From Nocardioides cavernae (GTDB taxonomy: Bacteria > Actinomycetota > Actinomycetes > Propionibacteriales > Nocardioidaceae), in NCBI RefSeq assembly GCF_013410035.1, contig NZ_JACCBW010000005.1, positions 176,907-240,906 of the forward strand: a DNA stretch of 64,000 nt. The letters are read 5' to 3'. Shown in pieces: positions 1-8,126 of the stretch. The notes below the pieces were generated by a model. That model made no database searches and was not told where the DNA came from. It worked only from the letters and a program-made list of their open reading frames with translations. The position numbers and the translations under genes are program-made. The number at the start of each line of letters is the position of its first letter. Positions within the stretch are counted from its first letter, which is position 1.

Positions 1-360
1 CTGCCGCCGGCGTCCTGGGGGCGACGGATCCTGGCGCTCGTCGTGGACTGGCTGACCTGCCTGGCGGTCGTCGAGGGCCTCGTGGCCGCGGACGTCCTCG
101 CGGGGAACCCCAACGGCCTGGGCACGCTCGGGCTGTTCGTCGCGGAGTCGGCCCTGTTCACCGCGCTCACCGGTGGTTCCTTCGGCAAGCTCGTCACCCG
201 GGTCCGGGTGGTCCGCCGACCCGACGCCTCGCAGCCGGTGTCGCTGCTGCGAGCGCTCGTACGCTCCGCGCTGGTCGCGCTGCTCGTCCCGCCGCTGCTG
301 ACGGCCGGCGGGAGGGGCCTGCACGACGTCGCCGCCGGGACGCGGACGGTCGTCGTCTAG
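1..360 (+). CDS. RDD family membrane protein, 5' end outside window
   Basis: The reading frame is open from base 1 and begins mid-protein; the first visible residues (GRRILALVVDW) carry the Arg and Asp that give the RDD family its name. At least two hydrophobic stretches follow (about visible residues 10-35 and 85-105). The C-terminus is intact and ends in TRTVVV. RDD proteins are small integral membrane proteins of mostly unknown role, sometimes linked to ion exchange. An internal ATG at 43 would cut off the conserved Arg, so I read this as a partial gene starting upstream. It converges on the DUF4191 gene, with only 15 bp between the two stop codons. Confidence 0.8.
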   Translation: MPPASWGRRILALVVDWLTCLAVVEGLVAADVLAGNPNGLGTLGLFVAESALFTALTGGSFGKLVTRVRVVRRPDASQPVSLLRALVRSALVALLVPPLLTAGGRGLHDVAAGTRTVVV

Positions 361-375
361 GCCGGACGGGTTGCC

Positions 376-1086
376 TCAGCGCCCGCGCTGCTGCGAGCGC
401 ATGCCCTTCATCGAGGTCGGGACGGGGCCCTTGGGCAGCGGCAGCTTGCCGCGCTGCGCGTCGAGCGCCTTGAGGCGCTGGAGGATGTCGGTCATCTCGG
501 CCGGCTTCACGCTGCGGCCGAGCTTCTGCACGTGGCGCACCAGCTTGGGCAGCGGGACCTCGCCGTCGCCGCGGCCGCACACGACCTCGTGGATCGGGAC
601 CTCGTAGGCGACGCGCTCGTGCTTCTTGCGCTCGGTCGCGAGCAGTGCCTTCACGCGGTTGGGGCTCGAGCCCTCGCCGACCAGGACGATGCCGGGCGGG
701 CCGACGACGCGGTGCACGACGTCCTGCTGCTTGGTGAAGCCGACGACGGGGTCGACCTTCCACCCGCGGCGCAGCATCTGGAGCGCGCCGGCCGCGGCTG
801 CGGGCTGGCCCTCCATCTGGGTGTACGCCGCCTTCTGGGCGCGGCGACCGAACACCAGCAGGGCGCCCAGCGCGCCGATCATCAGCGCGCCGACCACCGC
901 GAGGATCCAGCCCAGCACGCCGCTGCCCGGAAGGACCCAGAAGAAGAGCGCGAAGCCGAGCGCCGCACCCAGCACGAAGACGCCCATGACGATGAGGCCG
1001 AGGCGCGGGTCGGACCGCTTGGCCATCTGGTAGGTCTGCATGATCTGCCCGCGGCGGGAGCTGGGCGTGGTGGCGGGGGTCGACAT
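376..1086 (-). CDS. DUF4191 family membrane protein
   Basis: A 236-residue protein with an ATG start. Residues about 31-50 and 55-80 form two adjacent membrane helices; the rest is a soluble domain ending in a basic tail rich in Gln and Arg. The arrangement matches the actinobacterial DUF4191 family, whose function is not known. It lies 34 bp downstream of lipA on the same strand, the position this family commonly takes in actinobacteria (recalled, not searched), so co-transcription with lipA is likely. A role in lipoate metabolism cannot be claimed from the sequence. The family call rests on overall pattern and gene order. Confidence 0.8.
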   Translation of the reverse strand: MSTPATTPSSRRGQIMQTYQMAKRSDPRLGLIVMGVFVLGAALGFALFFWVLPGSGVLGWILAVVGALMIGALGALLVFGRRAQKAAYTQMEGQPAAAAGALQMLRRGWKVDPVVGFTKQQDVVHRVVGPPGIVLVGEGSSPNRVKALLATERKKHERVAYEVPIHEVVCGRGDGEVPLPKLVRHVQKLGRSVKPAEMTDILQRLKALDAQRGKLPLPKGPVPTSMKGMRSQQRGR

Positions 1087-1120
1087 GAGGGTGCCTTGTC
1101 CAGGTGGAGGGTGGTGAGGG

Positions 1121-2062
1121 TCAGGCGGTCGCGGCGGCGCGCGCGTCCATGGCCTGACCGTACAGCCGTCCGGCTCGGTAGGACGAGCGGACGAGCGGTC
1201 CGGAGAGCGCGCCGGCGAAGCCGATCTCGTCGGCCTCGGCCTTGAGCTCGACGAACTCCTCGGGCTTGACCCAGCGCTCGACCGGGTGGTGGCGCGGGGA
1301 GGGACGGAGGTACTGCGTGATGGTGATCAGCTCGCAGCCCGCCTCGTGGAGGTCGCGCAGCGCCTGCGAGACCTCCTCGCGGGTCTCGCCCATCCCGAGG
1401 ATGAGGTTGGACTTGGTGACCAGCCCGAAGTCGCGGGCCTGCGTGATGACGTCGAGGGAGCGGTCGTAGCGGAACGCGGGACGGATCCGCTTGAAGATCC
1501 GCGGCACCGTCTCGACGTTGTGCGCCAGCACCTCGGGGCGCGACTCGAAGACCTCCTGGAGGAGGTCGGGCTTGCCGTTGAAGTCGGGGATGAGGTTCTC
1601 GACCCCCGTGTCGGGGTTGAGCTCGTGGATCGCCCGGACGGTCTCGGCGTAGAGCCAGGCGCCGCCGTCGGGGAGGTCGTCGCGCGCGACGCCGGTGATG
1701 GTGGCGTACTTGAGCTGCATCTTCTGCACCGACTCCGCCACGCGCCGCGGCTCGTCGCGGTCGAGCGGCTGGGGCTTGCCGGTGTCGATCTGGCAGAAGT
1801 CGCAGCGCCGGGTGCACTGGTCGCCGCCGATGAGGAACGTCGCCTCGCGGTCCTCCCAGCACTCGTAGATGTTGGGGCAGCCCGCCTCCTGGCACACCGT
1901 GTGGAGGCCCTCGGACTTCACGAGGTTCTGCAGCGAGGTGTACTCCGGGCCCATCTTGGCCCGGGTCTTGATCCACTCCGGCTTCTTCTCGATCGGGGTC
2001 TCCGCGTTGCGGACCTCCAGTCGGAGCAGCTTGCGTCCTTCAGGTGCGGGAGCGGTCGTCAC
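1121..2062 (-). CDS. lipA: Lipoyl synthase
   Basis: Radical SAM enzyme of 313 residues that inserts two sulfurs into protein-bound octanoyl groups to make the lipoyl cofactor. Both cluster motifs are visible: the auxiliary-cluster cysteines C57, C62 and C68 (CQEAGC...C) and the radical SAM cysteines C83, C87 and C90 (CTRRCDFC). The open frame extends upstream into lipB, but the GTG at 2062 fits the family N-terminus, has GAGGGA just before it and a TAGAGT hexamer 7 nt upstream. It follows lipB by 47 bp. The lipoylated E2 protein SucB is encoded 6 kb away on the same strand. The assignment is firm. Confidence 0.96.
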   Translation of the reverse strand: MTTAPAPEGRKLLRLEVRNAETPIEKKPEWIKTRAKMGPEYTSLQNLVKSEGLHTVCQEAGCPNIYECWEDREATFLIGGDQCTRRCDFCQIDTGKPQPLDRDEPRRVAESVQKMQLKYATITGVARDDLPDGGAWLYAETVRAIHELNPDTGVENLIPDFNGKPDLLQEVFESRPEVLAHNVETVPRIFKRIRPAFRYDRSLDVITQARDFGLVTKSNLILGMGETREEVSQALRDLHEAGCELITITQYLRPSPRHHPVERWVKPEEFVELKAEADEIGFAGALSGPLVRSSYRAGRLYGQAMDARAAATA

Positions 2063-2069
2063 GTCCCTC

Positions 2070-2075
2070 ACTCTA
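2070..2075 (-). promoter_or_regulatory. Candidate -10 element of lipA
   Basis: On the minus strand the hexamer TAGAGT ends 7 nt before the GTG start. This matches the TANNNT -10 consensus and would place transcription initiation at or next to the start codon. The 7-nt gap reads GAGGGAC, so a short leader with a Shine-Dalgarno is the alternative. Confidence 0.45.
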
Positions 2076-2109
2076 CGTGGGCGTGTCGGACGCCCCAACT
2101 CACGCCCGG

Positions 2110-2880
2110 CTAGGCCGGGGACTGCGGGCGGACGAGCTCGATGCGCGGGCCGTGCGCCGGCTCGGGGCGTGCCTCGTAGTCCGGCGTGGCGGTGTAGGGC
2201 AGCCACGACAGGTACGTCGTGAGGTGGCGTCGCACGCTCGGCAGCACCTCGTCGACCGGGACGTCCCGCCCCAGCTCCTGGCTGAGCGAGGTGACGCCGG
2301 CGTCATCGATCCCGCACGCGACGAACCGGTCGTACCAGCCGAGGTCGACGTCGCAGTTGAGCGAGAAGCCGTGCATCGTGACACCGCGGGCCACGCGGAT
2401 GCCGATCGCCGCGATCTTGCGCTCCGGTCCCCGCCCGTCGGCCCGCAGCCACACGCCGCTGCGGCCGGGCACCCGGGCCGTGGTGACGCCGAAGTCGGCG
2501 CACACGGCGATCAGGGCCTCCTCGACGCGACGGACGTAGTCGACGACCTTGACGTGGTCGGGCAGCGCGACGATCGGGTAGCCGACCAGCTGGCCGGGGC
2601 CGTGGAAGGTGATCTTGCCGCCGCGGTCGACGTCGATGACGGCGGCACCGCCCGGGTCGAGCGGCCGCTCGTGGTCGTCGGTGCGCTTGCCGGCGGTGAA
2701 GACGGGCGGGTGCTCGAGCAGGAGCACGGTGTCGGGCCGGACCCCGCTCGACACGTCCTGGTGGACGCGGCGCTGGAGGTCCCACGCAGCGGGGTAGTCG
2801 ACGGCGTCGGCGCCGAGACCGGCGACCTCGTAGTCCAGCGAGTCGCGCAGCGGGTGCTCGGTCGTCTGCTCCAGCGCCAT
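2110..2880 (-). CDS. lipB: Octanoyltransferase (lipoyl(octanoyl) transferase)
   Basis: Transfers octanoate from acyl carrier protein to a lysine of lipoyl domains, the step before LipA. The 256-residue protein carries the family block GGKITFHGPGQLVGYP (residues 88-102), the lysine of the KIAAIG segment (K155) and the catalytic cysteine in FVACGI (C189). The C-terminal 30 residues after YLSWLPYT look variable. The ATG at 2880 is preceded by TAGGCT with a 6-nt gap, so the mRNA is probably leaderless. Together with lipA it covers de novo lipoylation; no lipoate ligase gene is seen here. Confidence 0.95.
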   Translation of the reverse strand: MALEQTTEHPLRDSLDYEVAGLGADAVDYPAAWDLQRRVHQDVSSGVRPDTVLLLEHPPVFTAGKRTDDHERPLDPGGAAVIDVDRGGKITFHGPGQLVGYPIVALPDHVKVVDYVRRVEEALIAVCADFGVTTARVPGRSGVWLRADGRGPERKIAAIGIRVARGVTMHGFSLNCDVDLGWYDRFVACGIDDAGVTSLSQELGRDVPVDEVLPSVRRHLTTYLSWLPYTATPDYEARPEPAHGPRIELVRPQSPA

Positions 2881-2886
2881 GGCGTG

Positions 2887-2892
2887 AGCCTA
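2887..2892 (-). promoter_or_regulatory. -10 element of lipB (leaderless pattern)
   Basis: TAGGCT on the minus strand lies exactly 6 nt before the lipB ATG. No Shine-Dalgarno is possible in that gap (cacgcc), so initiation at the start codon is inferred. Confidence 0.55.
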
Positions 2893-2946
2893 CGCCGCCT
2901 GTGGATGACTCCTGCAGCGCGGCGGCGGTTCGGCGAAGGTGGTCGT

Positions 2947-3519
2947 GTGGACCCGCGCCGCCTGCTCCCCGCCCTCACCGCGGTCGCCTGCGCCCTCGTC
3001 GTCGCGACGGTGGTGGTCACCCTGGCGCGACCCGGCCCCATGCCGCCGGACCCGGTGCTGCCCGACGAGGTCGGAGCGGTCGGGCGGTCCTCGCCCGCCG
3101 CCGTGCTGGCGGCATGGGACGCGCGTCGTGCGCGGGCCTGGGCCGAGGCCGACGTCCGCGGCCTGGCTCGGCTCTACGTCGAGGGCTCGCGCGCGGGTCG
3201 GGCGGACGTACGCCTGCTGCGGCACTACCGCGAGCGCGGGCTGCGGGTCGAGGGACTGACGACGCAGGTGCTCGCCCTCGAGGTGGTCGAGCGCGGCCCA
3301 CGGCGGCTGGAGCTGGTCGTGACGGACCGGGTGGTCGGGGGAGAGGCGGTCGGCGGCGCCACCGCGGTCGCGTTGCCGGGCGACCGGGCCTCGACCCGCG
3401 AGGTCGTGCTGGTCCGAGGGGCGGGCGGGGCCTGGCAGGTCGTCGAGGCGCGTGAGGCGGGGGCTCAGGCGAGCCCGGCCGCCAGCACCTCGCGGACGTC
3501 CTCGTCCTCGAAGTCGTAG
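2947..3519 (+). CDS. Membrane-anchored protein of unknown function, possibly NTF2-like
   Basis: A 190-residue protein. I chose the GTG at 2947 because it is preceded by GAAGG and followed at once by a basic stretch and a hydrophobic helix (about residues 5-27), the signature of a signal anchor; an in-frame ATG at 2905 is the alternative. After a Pro-rich spacer the domain begins AAVLAAWDARRARAWAEAD and contains alternating strands, reminiscent of SnoaL/NTF2-like folds common in Nocardioidaceae. This is a fold-level guess and no function is proposed. Its last 55 bp overlap the 3' end of the convergent TIGR01777 gene, so the Ser-rich tail (SRTSSSSKS) is read antisense to coding DNA. Confidence 0.65.
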   Translation: MDPRRLLPALTAVACALVVATVVVTLARPGPMPPDPVLPDEVGAVGRSSPAAVLAAWDARRARAWAEADVRGLARLYVEGSRAGRADVRLLRHYRERGLRVEGLTTQVLALEVVERGPRRLELVVTDRVVGGEAVGGATAVALPGDRASTREVVLVRGAGGAWQVVEAREAGAQASPAASTSRTSSSSKS

Positions 3520-4355
3520 CCCGCCCGCTCCAGCGCGGCGGGTCGTGCGTTGACCGAGCCGAGCAGCTCGGGAGCGAGGTCGCCGGCGGCGGCCTTCATG
3601 ATCGCCGCCGGCACGGCGAGGAACGCCTTGCGGTGCAGCGCCTCGGCGAGGGCCTGGGTGAACTCGGCGTTGGTGGGGGTGTGCGGGCAGCAGAGGTTGA
3701 AGGCTCCCGAGACGTCGCGGGACTCGATGAGGTAGCTCACCGCGCCGATCCAGTCGCGCAGCGAGATCATCGGCATGTGCTGCTCGCCGGAGCCGAGCCG
3801 CGCGCCGCCCCCGGCCTGGAAGAGCAGGCGCAGCTGCTTGAGCGGGGGCGAGGTCCGGTCCATCACGGGCGACGTGCGCAGCACGCAGACGCGGGCGCCG
3901 GCCGCGACGGCGGGCTCGGCGGCGGCCTCCCACTCGCGGGCGACCCGGGTCAGGAACGCGTCGCCGAGGCTGTCGGAGTCCTCGGTGACCGGAGCGGCGC
4001 CGTGGTCGCCGTAGTAGCTGATGCCGTTGCCGGCGAGCAGCGCCGGCGGCCGCTCGACGGTCGCGACCGTCTCGGCGAGCAGGCGCGTCGTGGAGACCCG
4101 GGAGTCCAGGACCTCCTCGGCCCACTTCCGCGAGTGTGGGTTGCTCGCGATGGTCGCACCGGCGAGGTTGACCACGGCGTCCGCGCGGGCGATGACGGAG
4201 GCGTCGAGCTCCCCGGCCGCCGGGTCCCACCGGGACTCCCTGGCCGACGCGGGCTCGCGGCGCACGAGCGCCGTCACCTCGTGCCCGTGCACGCGGAGGT
4301 GGTCGGCCAGGTGGGCGCCGAGGAATCCTGAGGCACCGGCGATCACGACACGCAT
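3465..4355 (-). CDS. TIGR01777 family epimerase-like protein (SDR39U1 type)
   Basis: Extended short-chain dehydrogenase of 296 residues. The dinucleotide-binding motif GASGFLG is at residues 7-13, followed by VNLAG and the family-typical NGISYYGD and EWEAAA segments; the C-terminal DUF1731-like region ends the protein. The bacterial homologues (YfcH) have no proven substrate; in this family the Tyr/Lys pair of classical SDR enzymes is not always kept. The ATG at 4355 puts the glycine motif at its usual distance from the N-terminus, whereas an ATG eight codons upstream adds an unlikely Gly-rich extension. It lies downstream of the ABC exporter gene on the same strand, 64 bp away. Confidence 0.85.
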   Translation of the reverse strand: MRVVIAGASGFLGAHLADHLRVHGHEVTALVRREPASARESRWDPAAGELDASVIARADAVVNLAGATIASNPHSRKWAEEVLDSRVSTTRLLAETVATVERPPALLAGNGISYYGDHGAAPVTEDSDSLGDAFLTRVAREWEAAAEPAVAAGARVCVLRTSPVMDRTSPPLKQLRLLFQAGGGARLGSGEQHMPMISLRDWIGAVSYLIESRDVSGAFNLCCPHTPTNAEFTQALAEALHRKAFLAVPAAIMKAAAGDLAPELLGSVNARPAALERAGYDFEDEDVREVLAAGLA

Positions 4356-4419
4356 GCCCCCACCCAACCATGCGACCAAAGCCGCCCCGTTCCGGTGCGT
4401 CGGGCCGCCCGGAGCCGCG

Positions 4420-7400
4420 TCACCCGGCCAGGTGGGCCCAGCGTGCGGACAGGTCCTGCCAGGGGCCGTGGTCGACCACGCGTCCGGAGTCGAGGACGAC
4501 CACCCGGTCGGCCTGCGCCAGGGCGGCGGCCTTGCTGGTCGCCCCGATCACGGCCGCACCGCGCTCGCGCAGGGCGCGCCACAGCTCGATCTCGGTGGCG
4601 GCGTCGAGGGCCGACGACACGTCGTCCGCGAGCAGGACGTCGGCGTCGGCGGCGAGCGCCCGGGCGAGCGCGAGGCGCTGCACCTGGCCGCCGGAGAGGC
4701 GTACGCCCCGGTGCCCGACGAGCGAGTCCGGACCGCCGGCCTCCGCGACGTCGCGACCCATCCGCGCGGCGTCGAGGGCGGGCATCACCGCACGTCCGGG
4801 GTGGTCGAGCGCGACGTTGCCCGTGAACGTCCCGGACAGCACGCGGGGCACCTGCGCGACGTGCGCGACCCGGGCCGGGCGCAGCGTGGTCTGCGGGTCC
4901 TGCACGACGCGGTCGTTCCAGAGGATCTCGCCGGTGCTGCTCACCAGCCCGGCCAGGGCTCCGAGCAGGCTCGACTTCCCGGAACCGACCTGGCCGAGCA
5001 GGAGGACGAGCTCACCGGCTCGGACCTCGAGGTCGACGTCCTGCACGCCGAGGGTGCCGTCGTCGTGCACCGCCGAGACGTCACGGAGGGTCAGGGTGCG
5101 CAGCGGCTCGCGCTCGGCCTCGGCCGGAGCGTCCGCCGTGCCCGCGGAGAGGTCCATCCCGGCGGGCAGCACCATGAGGTCACCGCCGCCGGCGAGCGCG
5201 CTGGTGGCGTGCATCCAGGCGCGGGTGCCCGGGGCCTCGGTGACGACGGAGCCGGCGACGCGGCCGAACCAGTCGAAGCCGCTCACCGCGTTGGCGACGA
5301 GCAGCGCGGTGGCGAGCTCCCAGTGCCCCGTGAGCAGGCCGCCCCAGGCCGCGACGACGCCGCACTGGACCATGACGACGGGCACGCCGTCGAGCAGGGA
5401 CTGGACCCGGTGCTCGCGCACGGCGGCGTCCACCCGGCCGCCGTCGACCCGGCGCAGGTGGCGGTGCAGGTGCGGGGTGGCCGCGGCCAGCTTGACCGTG
5501 CGGATCGACTCCAGGGTCGAGACCAGTGCCTGGCCGAACCCGGCCCGCGCGGCCGAGCTGGCCGCCGCCGACCGGCCGGCGACCCGGCGCCCCAGGGACG
5601 AGGCGAGCGCGGACGCGGTCATCACCGCGAGGAGGATCGCGCCGGCCAGCCAGGTGCCTGCGATGACGGCGGTCAGGGCCGCGACGAGCAGCCCGTTGAC
5701 GAAGTCGACCCAGCGGTCGGTGTAGCGCGCGATGCGGTCGGCGTCCATGGCGCGCGCGACGACCTCGCCGGGGGGCGTACGCACCAGACGACGCTGGCCG
5801 GTCTGACCGGCCAGCACCGCGGCGCGGACCCGCATCCGGACCTCGACCCACCAGTGGGGATAGGTCCAGAAGGCCTGCGACAGCAGCAGCGGACCGACCA
5901 TCAGCGACGCGACGAGGGCCACGAGCAGCGGCCAGGGCGCCTCGCCGTCCTGCAGGGACGTGACGACGTGCCCCCAGACGAAGCCGGTGATGGCGCCGTA
6001 GGCACCGGTCACCGAGGCGGCCAGGAAGAGCAGGGCGCCCAGCAGGCCCCACTCGGGCTTGAGCCGGATGCAGTGCCACACCTGGCGGAGCAGGCCGAGC
6101 GGCGGCTCGACGTGCGGGGGCTCGGGCGGCGTGGTGCTGCGACGCACCGAGCCGATGGCGGCGTCCTCGTGGTGGTGGTCCTCGACGGCGACCTCGTGGG
6201 CGGCGGCCTCCAGCAGGTCGCGGAACGGACCCTCCGTCGTGGCGAGCCGCGCCCGGGGGCCCTGCTGGACGACACGGCCCGACTCGAGCACGGCGACCTG
6301 CTCGGCACGCTCGGTCGTCGACAGCCGGTGGGCGACCAGGATGCCGGTGCGCCCGGAGATCAGGCGGTCGGCAGCCCGGACGACGCGCGCCTCGGTCACG
6401 GGGTCCATCCGGGCGGTGGCCTCGTCGAGCACCACGACGCGGACGTCGCGCACGAGCAGGCGGGCGAAGGCGACGAGCTGCTCCTCGCCGGCCGACAGGC
6501 TGGTGCCGCCGGGGCCGAGGAGGGTGTCGAGGCCGGCGGGCAGGCCCGCGACCCAGTCGGTGAGTCCGAGCTCCGCGACCGCGGCCTCGACCTGCTCGCG
6601 CGGGGCCCCGCTGAAGAGGGTGATGTTGTCGGCGAGGCTGCCCGCGAGCACCTCGGTGCGCTGGGTGACGACGCCGACGGCCGAGCGCAGGAGCTGCAGG
6701 TCGAGGTCGCAGACGTCGACCCCGCCGAGGAAGACGGTCCCGCGCGGCGGCTCGACCGCGCGCGAGAGGAAGGAGGCGAGGGTGGACTTGCCGGACCCCG
6801 TCCGGCCCACGAGGGCGCAGGTGTGCCCCGCCGGGACCGTGAGGTCGATGTCACGCAACGCGAAGGTGCCGGTGCCGTAGGAGAACGCGAGGCCGCGCAG
6901 CTCGACGTCGAGCGGGCCCGGGGGGAGCGCGGCACCACCGACGGGCTCGGCCGGGACGGCGAGCATGCCGCGCAGGCGCAGGACGGCGCCCATGCCCTCC
7001 TGCAGGTCGGGGAGGTGCCGGGCGAGCATGTCGACCTGGCCCACGAACATCGTGGTGACCAGGAAGAGGGTGACCAGGCGGGCGGTCGAGAGGTCGCCGT
7101 GGAGGACGAGCGCCACGCCGACCAGCCCGGTGGCGGCGAGCACGCCGTGCAGCAGGGCGCCGCTGCGTCGCGTCACGCTGACCTCGACGGCCAGGACCCC
7201 GCGCAGCCGCCGGTGGATCTCGGCGGCGAGCTCGGCGTTGCGGCGCAGCACGTGGGGCTGGCCGAGCGAGGTGCGTACGTCGTCACGGGCGGCGACGCCC
7301 TCCTCGGTCGAGGCGGCGTGGTCGGTCCACGCGGCCTCCTCGAGCACCTTGCGCTCCGCGATGAGCGGCAGGAGGTGGCGGATGGAGAGCCACACCAGCA

Positions 7401-7935
7401 CGCCGCACAGCGGGAAGAGGAACGCCGAGGGCCACCACGTGAGGCTCGCGACGAGCCACAGGGGGCCGGCGGACAGCAGGGTGCGGATCGCCATCCACAC
7501 GCCCCACCGCATCAGCTGGCCGACCTCCCAGGTGTCGTCGTCGATGCGGTCCAGCACCTCGCCGACGGCCTGCTCGGAGAGCTCGGACAGCGGTTGCGCC
7601 ATCGCGGCGTCGATGAGGTCGGCGCGCAGCTGACCCTCGGCGCGGTCGACCACGACGCCCCAGGTCGTACGGGCGACGGTGTCGACCAGAGCGCCACCGA
7701 CCACGCAGAGCGCCAACACGGTCACGAGCGTCGACGTCGGCGACTCGGCGAGCCGGCCGGCGACGACGCTGCCGAGCGAGGAGGCGACCGCCGCGACGAG
7801 CGCCAGCGACAGGCACGCCACCGACAGCGGGCGGCGTACGCGTCGCCAGTCGACGGGGACCCGCCCCCGTGGCGGGGAGGGTGAGGGGTCAGCGGGAGCC
7901 GCGGAGGTGTGCGCGGCGAGGTCGGTCGCAGTCAC
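4420..7935 (-). CDS. Fused two-halves ABC exporter with one degenerate ATP site
   Basis: A 1,171-residue protein built as membrane domain-NBD-membrane domain-NBD, i.e. both half-transporters of a type IV exporter on one chain. NBD1 (about 355-590) has Walker A GRTGSGKST, Walker B VVVLDEAT and a switch His (VAHRLS), but its signature is LSAGE. NBD2 (about 950-1171) has Walker A GQVGSGKSS and a canonical LSGGQ, yet its Walker B ends LLADDVSS (Asp for catalytic Glu) and the switch His is missing (IGATSKAAA). One composite site is thus consensus and one degenerate, as in heterodimeric exporters such as TM287/288. A His-rich linker (EDHHHED) separates the halves. GTG start. Substrate unknown. Confidence 0.88.
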   Translation of the reverse strand: MTATDLAAHTSAAPADPSPSPPRGRVPVDWRRVRRPLSVACLSLALVAAVASSLGSVVAGRLAESPTSTLVTVLALCVVGGALVDTVARTTWGVVVDRAEGQLRADLIDAAMAQPLSELSEQAVGEVLDRIDDDTWEVGQLMRWGVWMAIRTLLSAGPLWLVASLTWWPSAFLFPLCGVLVWLSIRHLLPLIAERKVLEEAAWTDHAASTEEGVAARDDVRTSLGQPHVLRRNAELAAEIHRRLRGVLAVEVSVTRRSGALLHGVLAATGLVGVALVLHGDLSTARLVTLFLVTTMFVGQVDMLARHLPDLQEGMGAVLRLRGMLAVPAEPVGGAALPPGPLDVELRGLAFSYGTGTFALRDIDLTVPAGHTCALVGRTGSGKSTLASFLSRAVEPPRGTVFLGGVDVCDLDLQLLRSAVGVVTQRTEVLAGSLADNITLFSGAPREQVEAAVAELGLTDWVAGLPAGLDTLLGPGGTSLSAGEEQLVAFARLLVRDVRVVVLDEATARMDPVTEARVVRAADRLISGRTGILVAHRLSTTERAEQVAVLESGRVVQQGPRARLATTEGPFRDLLEAAAHEVAVEDHHHEDAAIGSVRRSTTPPEPPHVEPPLGLLRQVWHCIRLKPEWGLLGALLFLAASVTGAYGAITGFVWGHVVTSLQDGEAPWPLLVALVASLMVGPLLLSQAFWTYPHWWVEVRMRVRAAVLAGQTGQRRLVRTPPGEVVARAMDADRIARYTDRWVDFVNGLLVAALTAVIAGTWLAGAILLAVMTASALASSLGRRVAGRSAAASSAARAGFGQALVSTLESIRTVKLAAATPHLHRHLRRVDGGRVDAAVREHRVQSLLDGVPVVMVQCGVVAAWGGLLTGHWELATALLVANAVSGFDWFGRVAGSVVTEAPGTRAWMHATSALAGGGDLMVLPAGMDLSAGTADAPAEAEREPLRTLTLRDVSAVHDDGTLGVQDVDLEVRAGELVLLLGQVGSGKSSLLGALAGLVSSTGEILWNDRVVQDPQTTLRPARVAHVAQVPRVLSGTFTGNVALDHPGRAVMPALDAARMGRDVAEAGGPDSLVGHRGVRLSGGQVQRLALARALAADADVLLADDVSSALDAATEIELWRALRERGAAVIGATSKAAALAQADRVVVLDSGRVVDHGPWQDLSARWAHLAG

Positions 7936-8048
7936 GGTGGGTCAACGGTAGACGTGGGCACCGACACCGCGCGCCCGATTTTCGGTGGGTGCGGCGGAGG
8001 TCACGACGCGTACCGACGGACGGTGCTCCGAGAGGGACTCCTGATGCG

Positions 8049-8094
8049 ACATGGCCGCTCGACGCACGGTATTCCGTGTGTCGAGCGGCCATGT
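8049..8094 (-). terminator. Long hairpin terminator behind sucB
   Basis: A 21-bp inverted repeat (8049-8069 against 8074-8094) closes on a 4-nt loop (TATT); the only non-Watson-Crick pair is 8064/8079 (G-U in the plus-strand RNA). It lies 33 bp past the sucB stop and 114 bp before the ABC exporter start, so it should end sucB transcripts. No T-tract follows on either side, which is common for actinobacterial terminators. Confidence 0.7.
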
Positions 8095-8126
8095 GTCCGC
8101 TCATGTGGGGATCTGGTCGGCGGGGC

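Noticed and set aside
2063..2206. A longer LipA with 48 extra N-terminal residues
   Set aside because: The extension is read through the 3' end of lipB, is Arg/Pro-rich and not a family feature; GTG at 2062 has both a ribosome site and a -10 in front.
4021..7884. A 1,287-codon open frame antisense to the ABC exporter gene
   Set aside because: High-GC coding DNA leaves long stop-free antisense frames; the sequence has no recognisable domain, while the minus strand encodes a complete ABC protein.
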